A stretch of DNA of 64,000 bases from an uncultured Latescibacterota bacterium (lineage in GTDB: Bacteria; Latescibacterota; UBA2968; UBA8231): positions 5,553,739 through 5,617,738 of the forward strand of contig OX638377.1 of NCBI GenBank assembly GCA_951813615.1, in the 5' to 3' direction. Under the pieces are notes generated by a model, which saw nothing but the letters and a program-made list of their open reading frames with translations, had not been told where the DNA came from and did no database searches. The position numbers and the translations under genes are program-made. Every line of letters starts with the position of its first letter. Position 1 is the stretch's first letter. Of this stretch, positions 34,001-42,182 are shown piece by piece.

Positions 34001-34754
34001 GATCTAGATAGGCGCTGTCGGTCTGCGCTGCTTGGGGAAAGCGCCGCTCCAGCGATTTGAATAGCTTTTCAGCGGTTTCTCTGTCGTCCATAAAGAGCGC
34101 GATGCGCGCTCCGAGCAGCAGGGCGCTGGGCGCTTCAGACGGCGTTGGTGCCGCCGTGGCGATGTGCCCGAGTAGCTGTTGGGCCTCTTCAACCCGACCA
34201 GCGGCAAAGCGCAACTGGGCCAGCCGATAGCGGGCCAGATGCGCTTGCTTAGAAGTCGCGTAGTCGGTCAGCAGGTGTCCATAAACAGCTTCGGCTTGCC
34301 GCAAATTTTCAGCGCGGGTATAATTAGCCGCGGCCTCAATCAAGGCTTTGGCGGCGAATTCGCTGGCACTGAAACGACGCTGCACCTCTTCGTATGACCG
34401 AGCGGCTAACAGGTATTGACTTTGCTCGGCCAGACAAGCCGCTCGCTCGCGCCGTGCGTCGGCAGCATTCAAGTGACCGGGATGTTCGAGATAAAACGTC
34501 TCATAGGCCGGCACCGCTAGGTCGCAACGGTCGCTCTGGCGGTACGCCCGCGCCAGCATCAGGCGAGCCTCGGCTAGCTGCTGACTATCGGGATAATTGC
34601 GCACAAACTCGGCGAACAGCCCGGCGGCGGTGGCATAGTCGCCGGCATCTCGGAAGAGGTTGCGGGCCAGTTTGAAGTCGTCCTCTGCGCTCGTTTGCGC
34701 CCAACTCTGTGCGCTTAGGCCGAGGAGAAGTACTAAGATCAATTTTGGAAACAT
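31053..34754 (-). CDS. Very long TPR-repeat periplasmic protein
   Basis: From ATG 34754 the product is ~1233 residues with a signal peptide (MFPKLILVLLLGLSAQSWAQ). Essentially the whole mature chain is tetratricopeptide-like helical repeats (e.g. AEARLMLARAYRQSDRCDLA, FQLGRYAAAIELYLPLV, LGDYHFSLRNFLQAAGAYKH). Such proteins are scaffolds; BamD- and YbgF/CpoB-like repeats (A..LF..F…YP) are recurrent here, which suggests envelope assembly. An internal duplication is listed separately. It heads the minus-strand train, 22 bases before the sigma-54 activator. Confidence 0.85.
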   Translation of the reverse strand: MFPKLILVLLLGLSAQSWAQTSAEDDFKLARNLFRDAGDYATAAGLFAEFVRNYPDSQQLAEARLMLARAYRQSDRCDLAVPAYETFYLEHPGHLNAADARRERAACLAEQSQYLLAARSYEEVQRRFSASEFAAKALIEAAANYTRAENLRQAEAVYGHLLTDYATSKQAHLARYRLAQLRFAAGRVEEAQQLLGHIATAAPTPSEAPSALLLGARIALFMDDRETAEKLFKSLERRFPQAAQTDSAYLDRADDLYRSRLFSQAGDAYQRAYRKIDERALKEHALLGLADARRKSRQTSKAIAHYEELSAMLQPGHPAFLQAQLGRAIALGQAGQFALAVGLFQGLIQTGDSPEAISALRELGVLYKGRREHSRAITWYRRYLQEAEAAPDADAVRFELAALYDSTGYYEGAIALYRQLASGQDEVATRAQFALAQTFEQRGQPRTALREYMAFLELFPADRQSEEVRQRIEYLREFAVLDPAGLNRALQKAWIDELSGKSRQLVLLEVARVLFSHHDFVTAAQSFKHYAAAYPDDHNRSEAQYFLAESLLRLSRQRQLEAEPASADSLRVLALREYRVLTEQAPIDSTILTEQAPTDSTWARRARLRLITLDAEDRPDSLRLSTLEEGLAAFVAEFSERRDAHLDQALLQLGDARRQLGATDTTTTWFDGAIAAYDQLRRLSADSPLVPHALYGKSLCLVQKGRHKAAADLLERILRDHPDSPLTAPVLFELGHIRLTQERTQEAIARLQELRWGYPTFPQRRAAQKLLGDTYFQLGRYAAAIELYLPLVSNSTIADDREPILRRIGRAYHHLDRYGEAMETYRQILAEEPNPAGLDSIYFAQAVLQLRLGQEDEALRLFRKVGQEFASSELAADASARAGHIAFAQQQYKQAYRLYQPLLKQSEDILIHGQAALALFRLKRIEEGRKAAKQFAKRFKEETTWRQHFRVEEGKYYLQAGNHKKAYETFQEVEEQGGTWADDGAYWMAITLWQRNKATPSEEGAAYALEAISRFVRQYPTSPQAVDAYLRLGDYHFSLRNFLQAAGAYKHALDAPEISSEQTQNALWKLLKSYQNAHEYEAAHQVANQLLSQYPDNPKAVEIQLELGIILKNKGQYAQAIEQLAELLSEQLLDGNSASEARFYIGESYQNMGEYRKAIEAYYKVSYHGAAGLSMWITSADFQRARCHESLGEDATAMTIYERIARREGGQSPQGQLARERIEILRHKQETLN
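32953..33018 (-). repeat. 33-bp in-frame tandem duplication in the TPR gene
   Basis: Two adjacent 33-base units encode LTEQAPIDSTI and LTEQAPTDSTW. They differ at only a few positions, which points to a recent duplication in a loop between repeats. Confidence 0.85.
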
Positions 34755-34840
34755 ATCAACTCTCAAGAGTATGCCAATCTGACACGTAAGTAACAGGCTA
34801 GAGTGTAGAATATAGTAAAATGCAGTCAAGGTGTGCGGCG

Positions 34841-35698
34841 ATGGCGAGTCTGCTGGTCGAAAAAGCATACGCAAAAATAAACTTGGGACTTAAGGTGCTC
34901 AGCCGCCGTCTCGATGGCTACCACGAGATTCTCAGCGTGGCTCAGTGCGTGGATTTAGCGGATGTCTTGTACTTTGAAGCCGCTTCCGCCGATCAGTTGA
35001 CCTGTAGCCTCGATGGCCTATCGACCGGGCCGGACAACTTGGTGTGTCGCGCCGTGGAGGCCTTTCGCGCCCGGCTCGACCGCCCGGCCCAGTCGTTCCG
35101 CATCCATCTAGAAAAGAATATACCTATAGGCGCGGGTCTAGGCGGAGGCAGTGCCGACGCGGCCGCGGTCTTGCGAGCGCTCAATCGCCTCTGCGATCAG
35201 CCATTTTCAAACGCAGACCTCTGCCAGATCGCCGCTACCCTTGGCTCGGATATTCCCTTTCTGGTGGAAGGCGGCACTGCTCTACTGAGAGGCCGTGGCG
35301 AGATACTCGAAGAGCTGAGCTGGGAGGGCGCGGTCTTTTACGTGTTGGCGTACCCCGAGGTCGAGATCAGCACGGCGTGGGCTTATGGCCAACTCGGCCC
35401 CATCTTGACAGAAAATTCTCCCTATTTTAACTTAGTTGTTTCCCTGAGCGGCGGGTGCGTTGACCACGACAGGCTATTTGAAGTGCTGGAGAACGACTTC
35501 ACGCCCGCGGTAGATCGCGCCTATCCCATCGTCGCAGGACTTCGTTCTCAACTGGACCGAGTTGGTGCCCGCGCCACGTCGATGTCGGGCAGCGGCTCCA
35601 CGGTTTACGGTGTCTTCGACGACCGGAAGACCGCCTCTCAGGCGCAGAGCGCACTGCAAAGGCAAGGTTGCCGGTCTTTTTTATGTCAGCCGGTCTAG
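34841..35698 (+). CDS. ispE: 4-diphosphocytidyl-2-C-methyl-D-erythritol kinase
   Basis: IspE is the ATP-dependent kinase of the MEP isoprenoid pathway. From ATG 34841 (AAGGTG at 34828-34833 with 7-base spacing) the ~285-residue product begins MASLLVEKAYAKINLGLKVL. It has the GHMP motifs: AKINLGL, LDGYHEI, the P-loop-like IPIGAGLGGGSADAAAVL and the C-terminal SMSGSGSTVYGVF. An upstream ATG at 34820 is less likely. The next feature is tRNA-Gln, 30 bases downstream, the conserved ispE–tRNA-Gln–rplY–pth order. Confidence 0.96.
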   Translation: MASLLVEKAYAKINLGLKVLSRRLDGYHEILSVAQCVDLADVLYFEAASADQLTCSLDGLSTGPDNLVCRAVEAFRARLDRPAQSFRIHLEKNIPIGAGLGGGSADAAAVLRALNRLCDQPFSNADLCQIAATLGSDIPFLVEGGTALLRGRGEILEELSWEGAVFYVLAYPEVEISTAWAYGQLGPILTENSPYFNLVVSLSGGCVDHDRLFEVLENDFTPAVDRAYPIVAGLRSQLDRVGARATSMSGSGSTVYGVFDDRKTASQAQSALQRQGCRSFLCQPV

Positions 35699-35728
35699 CT
35701 CAGGGAAGTGCGAGGCATAGAAATAGGT

Positions 35729-35803
35729 AGCCCGGTCGTTCAATTGGTAGGACAACGGATTTTGGTTCCGTTTATCGAGGTTCGAGTCCTCGCCGGGCTG
35801 CCA
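35729..35803 (+). tRNA. tRNA-Gln (anticodon TTG)
   Basis: The 7-bp acceptor stem AGCCCGG/CCGGGCT, D arm, anticodon loop ATTTTGGT (anticodon TTG), TψC arm GAGGTTCGAGTCCTC and an encoded 3' CCA (35801-35803) make a full tRNA. Discriminator base is G. It sits between ispE and rplY, a widespread context. Confidence 0.96.
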
Positions 35804-35847
35804 TTATGCCATTGGTATTTGATTGAGTCTTTTGAGGAGATGTTCCG

Positions 35848-36555
35848 ATGCCGCAAGTTCCACTACAGATCCAAGCGCGCGAGCAGGTCGCGCTCAAAGT
35901 TCAGTCCCGCCAAGAGCAGGGCAAGGGCCCTGTGGGCCAGATGCGCCGCCTGCAGGGCCTGTTGCCCGGGGTGATCTACGGCCACAATCAGCCCGCTGAG
36001 TCCTTCAAGACAGATGCCCATAGCTTGGAGCTCATCCTCAGTAAGGGCGGGCAAAACGCGATCATCTTGATTGAGCACGAAGAGTCTAATAGGGACTCTG
36101 AGCAGGCCCTGATCCGCGACATCCAATACCACAAGGTCCGCGGCGATGTGCTGCACTTAGACCTTTTGCGCATCGATCCGAGCGAGACGCTGCGCACCAA
36201 TGTCCCAATCCTGACTGAGGGAGTGCCCGACGGGGTGCGCAACGAAGGCGGGGCCTTGCAGCAGGCGCTGACTGCAATTGAAATGGAATGCGTCGTCTCG
36301 GAGATGCCCTCCGCGATGGTGATTGACATCTCTGCACTGGTCATCGGCGATAGTCTGCACGTGAGCGATCTCGTCGAACAAGAGCCGCGGATTACCACCG
36401 ACCCAGACCGGACGATTGTCAACATCTTGGCTCCGCGCTTAATCACTGAGGAGGAAGAAGCCGAAGAGGCCGAAGCACTCGAAGGTGAAGAAGAAGCCGG
36501 CGAAGGCGGCGAAGGTGAAGAAGGCGGCGAAGGCGGCGAGGGTGGCGAAGAGTAG
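35848..36555 (+). CDS. rplY: 50S ribosomal protein L25/general stress protein Ctc
   Basis: L25 binds 5S rRNA. The 235-residue long (Ctc-type) form has the N-terminal L25 domain (~1-100, with RLQGLLPGVIYGH and VLHLDLLRID) and a beta-rich TL5/Ctc C-terminal domain (~105-195, VPILTEGVPDGVRNEGG). A low-complexity Glu/Gly tail of ~40 residues follows, coded by GAAGGCGGC-type repeats (36450-36555). The start is ATG 35848. It runs two bases before the pth start. Confidence 0.95.
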   Translation: MPQVPLQIQAREQVALKVQSRQEQGKGPVGQMRRLQGLLPGVIYGHNQPAESFKTDAHSLELILSKGGQNAIILIEHEESNRDSEQALIRDIQYHKVRGDVLHLDLLRIDPSETLRTNVPILTEGVPDGVRNEGGALQQALTAIEMECVVSEMPSAMVIDISALVIGDSLHVSDLVEQEPRITTDPDRTIVNILAPRLITEEEEAEEAEALEGEEEAGEGGEGEEGGEGGEGGEE

Positions 36556-36557
36556 GT

Positions 36558-37115
36558 TTGCAAGTAGCCTTGGGTTTGGGTAATCCCGGTGCGCGCTACG
36601 CGTCAACGCGGCACAACATAGGCTTTATGGTAGTAGACCACCTAGCGGCCCGCTGTGGCGTTGACTGGCAGCATCGAGCGGATGTACAGGGCCAAGTTGT
36701 CCGAGTAGTGTTGGGTGGTCGGGAAGTACTCTTGGCCAAGCCCCAAACCTACATGAACCGCAGTGGTCGGACCGCAGCGGCCCTTTGCGCCCAATGGGAG
36801 GTGCTTCCCGAGGACGTATTGGTCATCTTCGACGACTTTCTGCTCGACTTTGGGCGCTTGCGCTTTCGCCGTGGCGGCAGTGATGGCGGACACAATGGTT
36901 TGGCTTCTGTACTCGAAGCGCTCAACACGGAGGCTGTACCGCGCCTGCGCCTAGGAGTCGGCATCCCATCTGCAGACGAGGACGTCGTTGACTACGTCCT
37001 AGATCCATTTTCCCCCGCAGACGAGGTAGAAAACTTGATCGAGCGCGGGAATGCGGCGCTCGAAGTGTACTACGCCGAAGGCATCGAGGTGGCCATGAAC
37101 GAGTTCAACGGTTAA
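36558..37115 (+). CDS. pth: Peptidyl-tRNA hydrolase
   Basis: Pth recycles peptidyl-tRNA dropped by ribosomes. The 185-residue product starts MQVALGLGNPGARYASTRHN, containing the active-site Asn (GLGNPG) and catalytic His (TRHN). Further motifs are KPQTYMNRSG and DDFLLDFGRLRFRRGGSDGGHNG. The start is TTG 36558; no ATG is close. It follows rplY (2 bases), and the usual ychF does not follow. Confidence 0.95.
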   Translation: MQVALGLGNPGARYASTRHNIGFMVVDHLAARCGVDWQHRADVQGQVVRVVLGGREVLLAKPQTYMNRSGRTAAALCAQWEVLPEDVLVIFDDFLLDFGRLRFRRGGSDGGHNGLASVLEALNTEAVPRLRLGVGIPSADEDVVDYVLDPFSPADEVENLIERGNAALEVYYAEGIEVAMNEFNG

Positions 37116-37150
37116 AAAGCAACGTAGCCGAGGGAGGGTTACAAACGCAT

Positions 37151-39190
37151 ATGGAAATTTGGACAAGCGCAGCGCCATTCATAGGTCTAGGCGGTTTGCT
37201 CTGCTCGCTCCTGCTGTACTTTTACATCAAAAAGTCTCCGGCTGGCACTCCAGAGATGGTGGAAATCTCAGAGGCTATCCACGAGGGAGCAATGACTTTT
37301 CTCAAACGCGAGTACACCATCCTCGCCGGGTTTATCGTCATCGTTTTCGTCCTCCTTTTTGCCTTCGTCGGCGCTCATACCGCGTACGCTTTCTTGGCGG
37401 GCGCTGTTTGCTCCATTTTGGCTGGTTATACCGGCATGAAGGCGGCCTGTCACGCCAATGTGCGCACCGCCCAAGCGGCCAACCAACACGGCCAAGGGCC
37501 GGCACTGAACATCGCTTTTTCAGGGGGCGCAGTGATGGGACTGGCCGTGGCTGGCTTGGGGCTTTTTGGCGTTGGCGCACTGGCTAGCGCCATTGGTGTC
37601 TGGGACGATATAAGCCAAGCATCCACGATCAATGGCTTCGCTATGGGGGCCTCTTCGATTGCCCTTTTCGCGCGCGTTGGCGGCGGCATCTTCACCAAGA
37701 CCGCTGATGTGGGGGCCGACTTAGTGGGCAAAGTGGAGGCGGGAATTCCCGAAGACGATCCCCGCAATCCGGCCGTTATTGCCGACAACGTCGGCGACAA
37801 TGTCGGCGACGTCGCTGGCATGGGTGCCGATATCTTTGAATCGTATGTCGGGTCGGTTATTGCGACCATTGCCATCGCCGCCACCGCGTCCGCGTCACTG
37901 CTGGCCACGCTCGCTCCTAGCATCGCCGATCCGACCCAGGCAAAACTTGCGGCGATGAGCTTCCCACTGATCGTCATCACAATCGGTATAGTCGCGTCGC
38001 TTTTGGGCGTGTTGATGGTGCGGATACTGCAGAATTTCGACCCCGGTGCCGCATTGCGCTACTCGACTTGGGTTGCCGCCGCACTGATGATTTTGGGTGC
38101 TTGGTGGGTCGCCGGGACCATCGGCTTATCCAATCAGCCGGTATGGGCACTGTGCGCGGGCTGTTTGGCCGGGATCGCGATTGGCCTTTTTACCGAGTAC
38201 TACACCGGCGGCAAACCCATCCGCACCATTGCTGAATCCTCCAAGACCGGCGTGGCGACTAATATTATTTCCGGCCTGGCCATCGGCATGGAGAGCGTCG
38301 TCTTGCCGACCTTGGGAATCGTCGTCGCCATTGGCTTGGCCTTCCACTTTGCCGGGCTCTTTGGGATTGGCATCGCCGCCGTGGGCATGCTGGCCACCGT
38401 GGGTATCACCATGTCGGTTGACGCCTATGGCCCCATCGCCGACAACGCCGGCGGCATTACCGAAATGGCGGGCTTGGGCGAAGACACGCGCAAGATCACC
38501 GATGGCCTCGACTCACTCGGCAACACGACCGCGGCCATGGGCAAGGGATTTGCCATTGGTTCGGCGGCGTTGACGGCCTTGGCGCTTTTTTCGGCCTATT
38601 CCTCCGCTATTGAGACCGCAACCGGTGAGCCGATCGTCATTGACGTGACTACGCCGATTGTCGTCGGCGGGCTTTTTATCGGCGCGATGATTCCCTACCT
38701 AGCGGCCTCCATTACCATGACCTCGGTCGGCAAGGCCGCCTTCAAGATGGTCGAGGAAGTCCGGCGTCAGTTCCGCGAGATCGACGGCTTGATGGAAGGC
38801 AAAGCCAAGCCCGATACCCGGCGCTGCGTGGAGATCAGCACGACCGCGGCCCTGCGCGAAATGATTCTACCGGGTCTGCTGGCGGTTTTGGCTCCGGTCG
38901 CAGTTGGTTTCGGCCTCGGACCCATCGCCTTGGGCGGCATGCTCGCCGGGGCGACGGTCAGCGGCGTCCTGCTGGCGCTGATGATGGCCAATAGCGGCGG
39001 CGCTTGGGACAACGCCAAAAAGTGGATCGAAGAGGGCAACTTGGGGGGCAAGGGCTCTGACCCCCACAAAGCCGCCGTCGTCGGCGATACGGTCGGCGAC
39101 CCATTCAAGGACACTTCGGGGCCGTCGCTAAACATACTTATCAAGCTGATGTCGGTGATATCTCTCGTCCTGGCACCGCTTTTCGTCTGA
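37151..39190 (+). CDS. hppA: Membrane-bound, ion-pumping pyrophosphatase, K+-dependent type
   Basis: Couples PPi hydrolysis to H+ or Na+ export. The 679-residue protein has ~16 membrane helices and the catalytic signature TADVGADLVGKVEAGIPEDD with NPAVIADNVGDNVGD (~197-229), mirrored by the later DTVGDPFKDTSGPSLN. At the K+-dependence site it reads GNTTAAMGKGF; an Ala there (rather than Lys) marks the K+-dependent subfamily by published work. H+ versus Na+ specificity is not assigned. The start is ATG 37151 with GAGGG upstream. Confidence 0.95.
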   Translation: MEIWTSAAPFIGLGGLLCSLLLYFYIKKSPAGTPEMVEISEAIHEGAMTFLKREYTILAGFIVIVFVLLFAFVGAHTAYAFLAGAVCSILAGYTGMKAACHANVRTAQAANQHGQGPALNIAFSGGAVMGLAVAGLGLFGVGALASAIGVWDDISQASTINGFAMGASSIALFARVGGGIFTKTADVGADLVGKVEAGIPEDDPRNPAVIADNVGDNVGDVAGMGADIFESYVGSVIATIAIAATASASLLATLAPSIADPTQAKLAAMSFPLIVITIGIVASLLGVLMVRILQNFDPGAALRYSTWVAAALMILGAWWVAGTIGLSNQPVWALCAGCLAGIAIGLFTEYYTGGKPIRTIAESSKTGVATNIISGLAIGMESVVLPTLGIVVAIGLAFHFAGLFGIGIAAVGMLATVGITMSVDAYGPIADNAGGITEMAGLGEDTRKITDGLDSLGNTTAAMGKGFAIGSAALTALALFSAYSSAIETATGEPIVIDVTTPIVVGGLFIGAMIPYLAASITMTSVGKAAFKMVEEVRRQFREIDGLMEGKAKPDTRRCVEISTTAALREMILPGLLAVLAPVAVGFGLGPIALGGMLAGATVSGVLLALMMANSGGAWDNAKKWIEEGNLGGKGSDPHKAAVVGDTVGDPFKDTSGPSLNILIKLMSVISLVLAPLFV

Positions 39191-39229
39191 GGGATGTGCC
39201 CCAGACCAGAACCAAGAAAGCGCAATACA

Positions 39230-39826
39230 ATGAAAAACTACGAACTCGTATGTATCTTGGATCCCCAAGCCGGCGAGGGCCAATACGATCAACTCGTCGA
39301 AAAGTACGAGGCTCTACTCGAGGAAAATGGCGGGCAAGTCGCCCGAATCGACAATTGGGGCCTGCGGCGTCTGGCCTATACCTCGTCTAGCCTGAAGAAT
39401 CGGCTCCAAGGCTACTACGTGCTCTACCAGTTTTCCGCCGAGCCGACGGCGATCGAAGGGCTGGAGCAGACGCTCAAGCTCGACGAAGTGGTGCTGCGCT
39501 ACCTCGTCACCGCGGTCGAAGGCGAGTTTATCCACGTGCCCGAGCTAGCCGCCGACAATTTCCTTGAAGAAGCCTTTGCCCGGCCTAGCCGCGGTCCGAG
39601 GGACCGCGGCGGCCCGCACCGCGACTCCCGGGGCCCAAGGGACCGCGACTCCCGGGGCCCAAGGGACCGCGACTCCCGGGGCCCAAGGGACCGCGACGAG
39701 GCCCGCGCTGCGGCTCCTGAACGCGCCGCCCCTGATGTGGAGGTAGGAGAGGTCGAGAAGGCAGAGGGAGTAGAGGATTCGCCAGCAGCAGCAGAGGCCG
39801 TCGTCCAAGAGTCCGACGACTCTTAG
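39230..39826 (+). CDS. rpsF: 30S ribosomal protein S6 with long C-terminal extension
   Basis: S6 binds S18 on the 30S platform. From ATG 39230 (~198 residues) the first ~100 match S6: MKNYELVCILDPQAGEGQYD, NWGLRRLAYTSSSLKNRLQGYYVLYQF. The remaining ~95 residues are an unusual charged tail with Arg/Asp/Gly repeats (DSRGPRDR ×3) and an acidic end. It normally precedes rpsR, which is absent here; a membrane protein gene follows 15 bases on, then rplI. An upstream in-frame ATG at 39194 is less likely. Confidence 0.94.
   Translation: MKNYELVCILDPQAGEGQYDQLVEKYEALLEENGGQVARIDNWGLRRLAYTSSSLKNRLQGYYVLYQFSAEPTAIEGLEQTLKLDEVVLRYLVTAVEGEFIHVPELAADNFLEEAFARPSRGPRDRGGPHRDSRGPRDRDSRGPRDRDSRGPRDRDEARAAAPERAAPDVEVGEVEKAEGVEDSPAAAEAVVQESDDS
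39618..39689 (+). repeat. 24-bp in-frame tandem repeat in rpsF tail
   Basis: Three tandem 24-base units (GC-rich, beginning ACCGCGACTCCC) encode the eight-residue block DRDSRGPR repeatedly. The units are identical, so the array is probably variable. It is not CRISPR: no spacers. Confidence 0.92.
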
Positions 39827-39841
39827 AGTCGGCGCGCGCTG

Positions 39842-40654
39842 ATGCTGATTCTGGTGGGCATAGCGCTGGCGGTCGCGTCGCTTTTGGCCAGTTTGCGCTA
39901 CGGCTCGCGGGGTGCCCTGCCCTTGATCGGCCTGCTTTGCTTGGGCTCTGCCATGCTGCTGGGGGCCGCGTTGGGGCTAGTGCCCATAATGGGGTTGCTC
40001 GCCGCTTTGCAAATAGAGCGCCAGCAAACCTATGGCCGCGTCATGGCCATGGCCTGCACGCCAGCGGCGGGCTTGTGTCTCTGGCAGTTAATTCAGGCGC
40101 GCGATGGCACCCAGCGCCAAGAACAAGCCGCGGCCGTCTTGGAGCAGTTCCAAGCCTTGGGGATGGCCGTTGAGGAAGGCGGCCAGACGCTACGTGCGAT
40201 GATCGACGCCGTCCTGCGGGTGCAGCCGGCCATTGAGATGGCGACCCTGCTGTTGACGTTTGTCGTAGCGTATCGCTTAAGCCAGGGCTTGGCCTTGCGG
40301 CTGGAATTGTCGTTGCCCGCCCCCCTGCCGCTGCCCTTATGGCGACCTTGGGAAGAGCTGATTTGGGTATTGATCGCGGCCTTGGGACTAAGTCTTTTGG
40401 GCGATGGGTTGCTGGCCGATTTGGGCCTCAACCTAATCGTGTTGATGGGTATTATCTACGGGGTTCAAGGGCTGGCGGTGCTGCGCTTTTTCGCCCAGCG
40501 CCAACGGGTGCCGCCCTTGGTCGAACTGTTGTTTTACGTAGGGCTTTTTTTTGTCGCCGGGTTGGCGTTTCTGCTCTTGGCTGGACTGGGGCTTTTGGAT
40601 ACGTGGTTCGACTGGCGTCGGCTACGCCCAGCTCCCACGGAGGAAGAAGCGTAA
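39842..40654 (+). CDS. DUF2232-like multi-pass membrane protein
   Basis: The 270-residue protein has about seven hydrophobic helices with short charged loops, and an ATG at 39842, 15 bases after rpsF. DUF2232 (YybS-like) proteins are often found in the rpsF–rpsR–rplI operon, and this occupies that slot. The sequence has no catalytic motif I recognise. The name rests on position, size and topology rather than clear motifs. Confidence 0.6.
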   Translation: MLILVGIALAVASLLASLRYGSRGALPLIGLLCLGSAMLLGAALGLVPIMGLLAALQIERQQTYGRVMAMACTPAAGLCLWQLIQARDGTQRQEQAAAVLEQFQALGMAVEEGGQTLRAMIDAVLRVQPAIEMATLLLTFVVAYRLSQGLALRLELSLPAPLPLPLWRPWEELIWVLIAALGLSLLGDGLLADLGLNLIVLMGIIYGVQGLAVLRFFAQRQRVPPLVELLFYVGLFFVAGLAFLLLAGLGLLDTWFDWRRLRPAPTEEEA

Positions 40655-40698
40655 GGCCCAAACAACATCGCCGTTTTCTATGAAGTGGAGGACAAGTC

Positions 40699-41142
40699 GT
40701 GAAAGTAATTCTGTTAAAGGACATTGAAACCTTGGGTTCGGCTGGCGAGGTCGTGGACGTAAAGAACGGGTACGGTCGCAACTTCCTGATTCCGCGCAAT
40801 GAGGCCCTGGTCGCCTCCGCTGCCAACATGGCCCAGTTCGAGTCTCGGCGCAAACAGCAAGAAACCTTGGCCGAGCGCGACCGCCGCGCCGCCGAGGCCC
40901 TCGCCAAGAAGCTGGAGACGGAATCGATCACCGCGCAGGTCAAGGTCGGCGAGGAGGATCGCCTCTTCGGTTCGGTAACCTCCCAAAACGTCGCCGAATT
41001 GCTCGATGAAAAGGGCTACGAGATAGATCGCCGCGCCATCCACCTCGAAGACCCCATCCGCGAATTGGGCGTCTACAATATCGAAGTGCGCCTCCACCCC
41101 GAGGTAATAGCAGCGATCAAGCTCTGGGTCGTCAAGGAATAG
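40699..41142 (+). CDS. rplI: 50S ribosomal protein L9
   Basis: L9 binds 23S rRNA domain V. The 147-residue product starts MKVILLKDIETLGSAGEVVDVKNG, then YGRNFLIPRNEALVASAANM, the typical N-domain and long helix. The C-domain ends IRELGVYNIEVRLHPEV, as in L9. The start is GTG 40699. It closes the S6–(membrane)–L9 group. Confidence 0.96.
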   Translation: MKVILLKDIETLGSAGEVVDVKNGYGRNFLIPRNEALVASAANMAQFESRRKQQETLAERDRRAAEALAKKLETESITAQVKVGEEDRLFGSVTSQNVAELLDEKGYEIDRRAIHLEDPIRELGVYNIEVRLHPEVIAAIKLWVVKE

Positions 41143-41182
41143 CGCGACGCTAGAGTCTCTCCCTCCTCAACGGAGGTGGTTC

Positions 41183-42112
41183 ATGCTAGGCAAGGTCTTG
41201 TTCCTTTGCTGGATGTGTGCGGCGGCCACCGGCTGCGGCTTGGAACATTCGGAAGGGCCATTCACGCGCGTCGAGCAGGAAGTATGGCGCACGGTAAATA
41301 GAAGTCACCGGGGTGCCGATGGCGTCTTGGTGCAAGCGGCCTTGCACACCTTCGCCTATGAGATCTCCCGCGCCTATGCACGGGCTGAGCGCGAGGATTT
41401 GGGACAGGAGCAGCTCGAATTTCGCATCAAGCAGCTACTCTACTCCTACGTCGATGGCACCTATCCGGCCGAAGACGGCACGGACATCAACAGCCTCTAC
41501 TTGCAGTATCTCGTCTACGTAAATCCGTCCTTCGATGCGCGCAATCCCCTGCAAAAACGCGCCTTCAACATCTGGAGGGCCCAATACATCCGCCAAGTCG
41601 TCGATGTCATCTACGACTCCAAGTTCCCCATCCTGCGCGACGAGTACGACGACCGTTGGGGCTTGACGCTCTACAGTCGCTTGGTCTTTACCGTTTATCT
41701 GTCGAGCGGAGAGTCTCAGCTCAAGCCGCATATTGCCGATATTGGTGCGCGCACGTTCTTGGTCAATCAGCGAGGAGAGCGCTTCCAACCTAGCGGGACG
41801 TTCAACTACTACCCCTACCAGAGCGACCGACCCGAAGGAGAAGTGCTCGACGGCAAGACCTACTACCGAGTCTTTTTCCCCAATCGCCCGCGCGACGACA
41901 AGACGCCTATTGTCCGGCGCGACGACGACTATCTCGAATTGCAGATCGAGAACTTGGGCGACGTCCCCTTGCGAACCCTGCGCTGGGACCTGCCTCTGGC
42001 GTATCCAGAAATGCCGGCGCGGCGCTTGCCGACAGAGGCCGAGGTAGCCGAACGCAAGGCGGCCGAGCGGGCCGAGCGCAAGGCGCGGGCCGAAGCAGCG
42101 CGGACAAAGTAG
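41183..42112 (+). CDS. Putative lipoprotein of unknown function
   Basis: The 309-residue product has a signal peptide MLGKVLFLCWMCAAATGC ending in a lipobox (ATGC, Cys 18). It contains no domain I recognise: a helical first half with several conserved-looking tyrosines and a beta-rich second half (GTFNYYPYQSDRPEG, YLELQIENLGD). The C-terminal helix is very Ala/Glu/Arg-rich. It lies 40 bases after rplI and just before tRNA-Sec. An ATG 41183 start with GGAGGTGG upstream is clear. Confidence 0.75.
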   Translation: MLGKVLFLCWMCAAATGCGLEHSEGPFTRVEQEVWRTVNRSHRGADGVLVQAALHTFAYEISRAYARAEREDLGQEQLEFRIKQLLYSYVDGTYPAEDGTDINSLYLQYLVYVNPSFDARNPLQKRAFNIWRAQYIRQVVDVIYDSKFPILRDEYDDRWGLTLYSRLVFTVYLSSGESQLKPHIADIGARTFLVNQRGERFQPSGTFNYYPYQSDRPEGEVLDGKTYYRVFFPNRPRDDKTPIVRRDDDYLELQIENLGDVPLRTLRWDLPLAYPEMPARRLPTEAEVAERKAAERAERKARAEAARTK

Positions 42113-42182
42113 CACCGTGGGTTTCGTTGGTGCTACCGGGAAGTCGTTCTATATTTCTGCGTAATACAGACGAGCATATTGC

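Noticed and set aside
39618..39689. Repeat array in rpsF considered as CRISPR
   Set aside because: Units are 24 bp, adjacent without spacers, and translate into the S6 tail.
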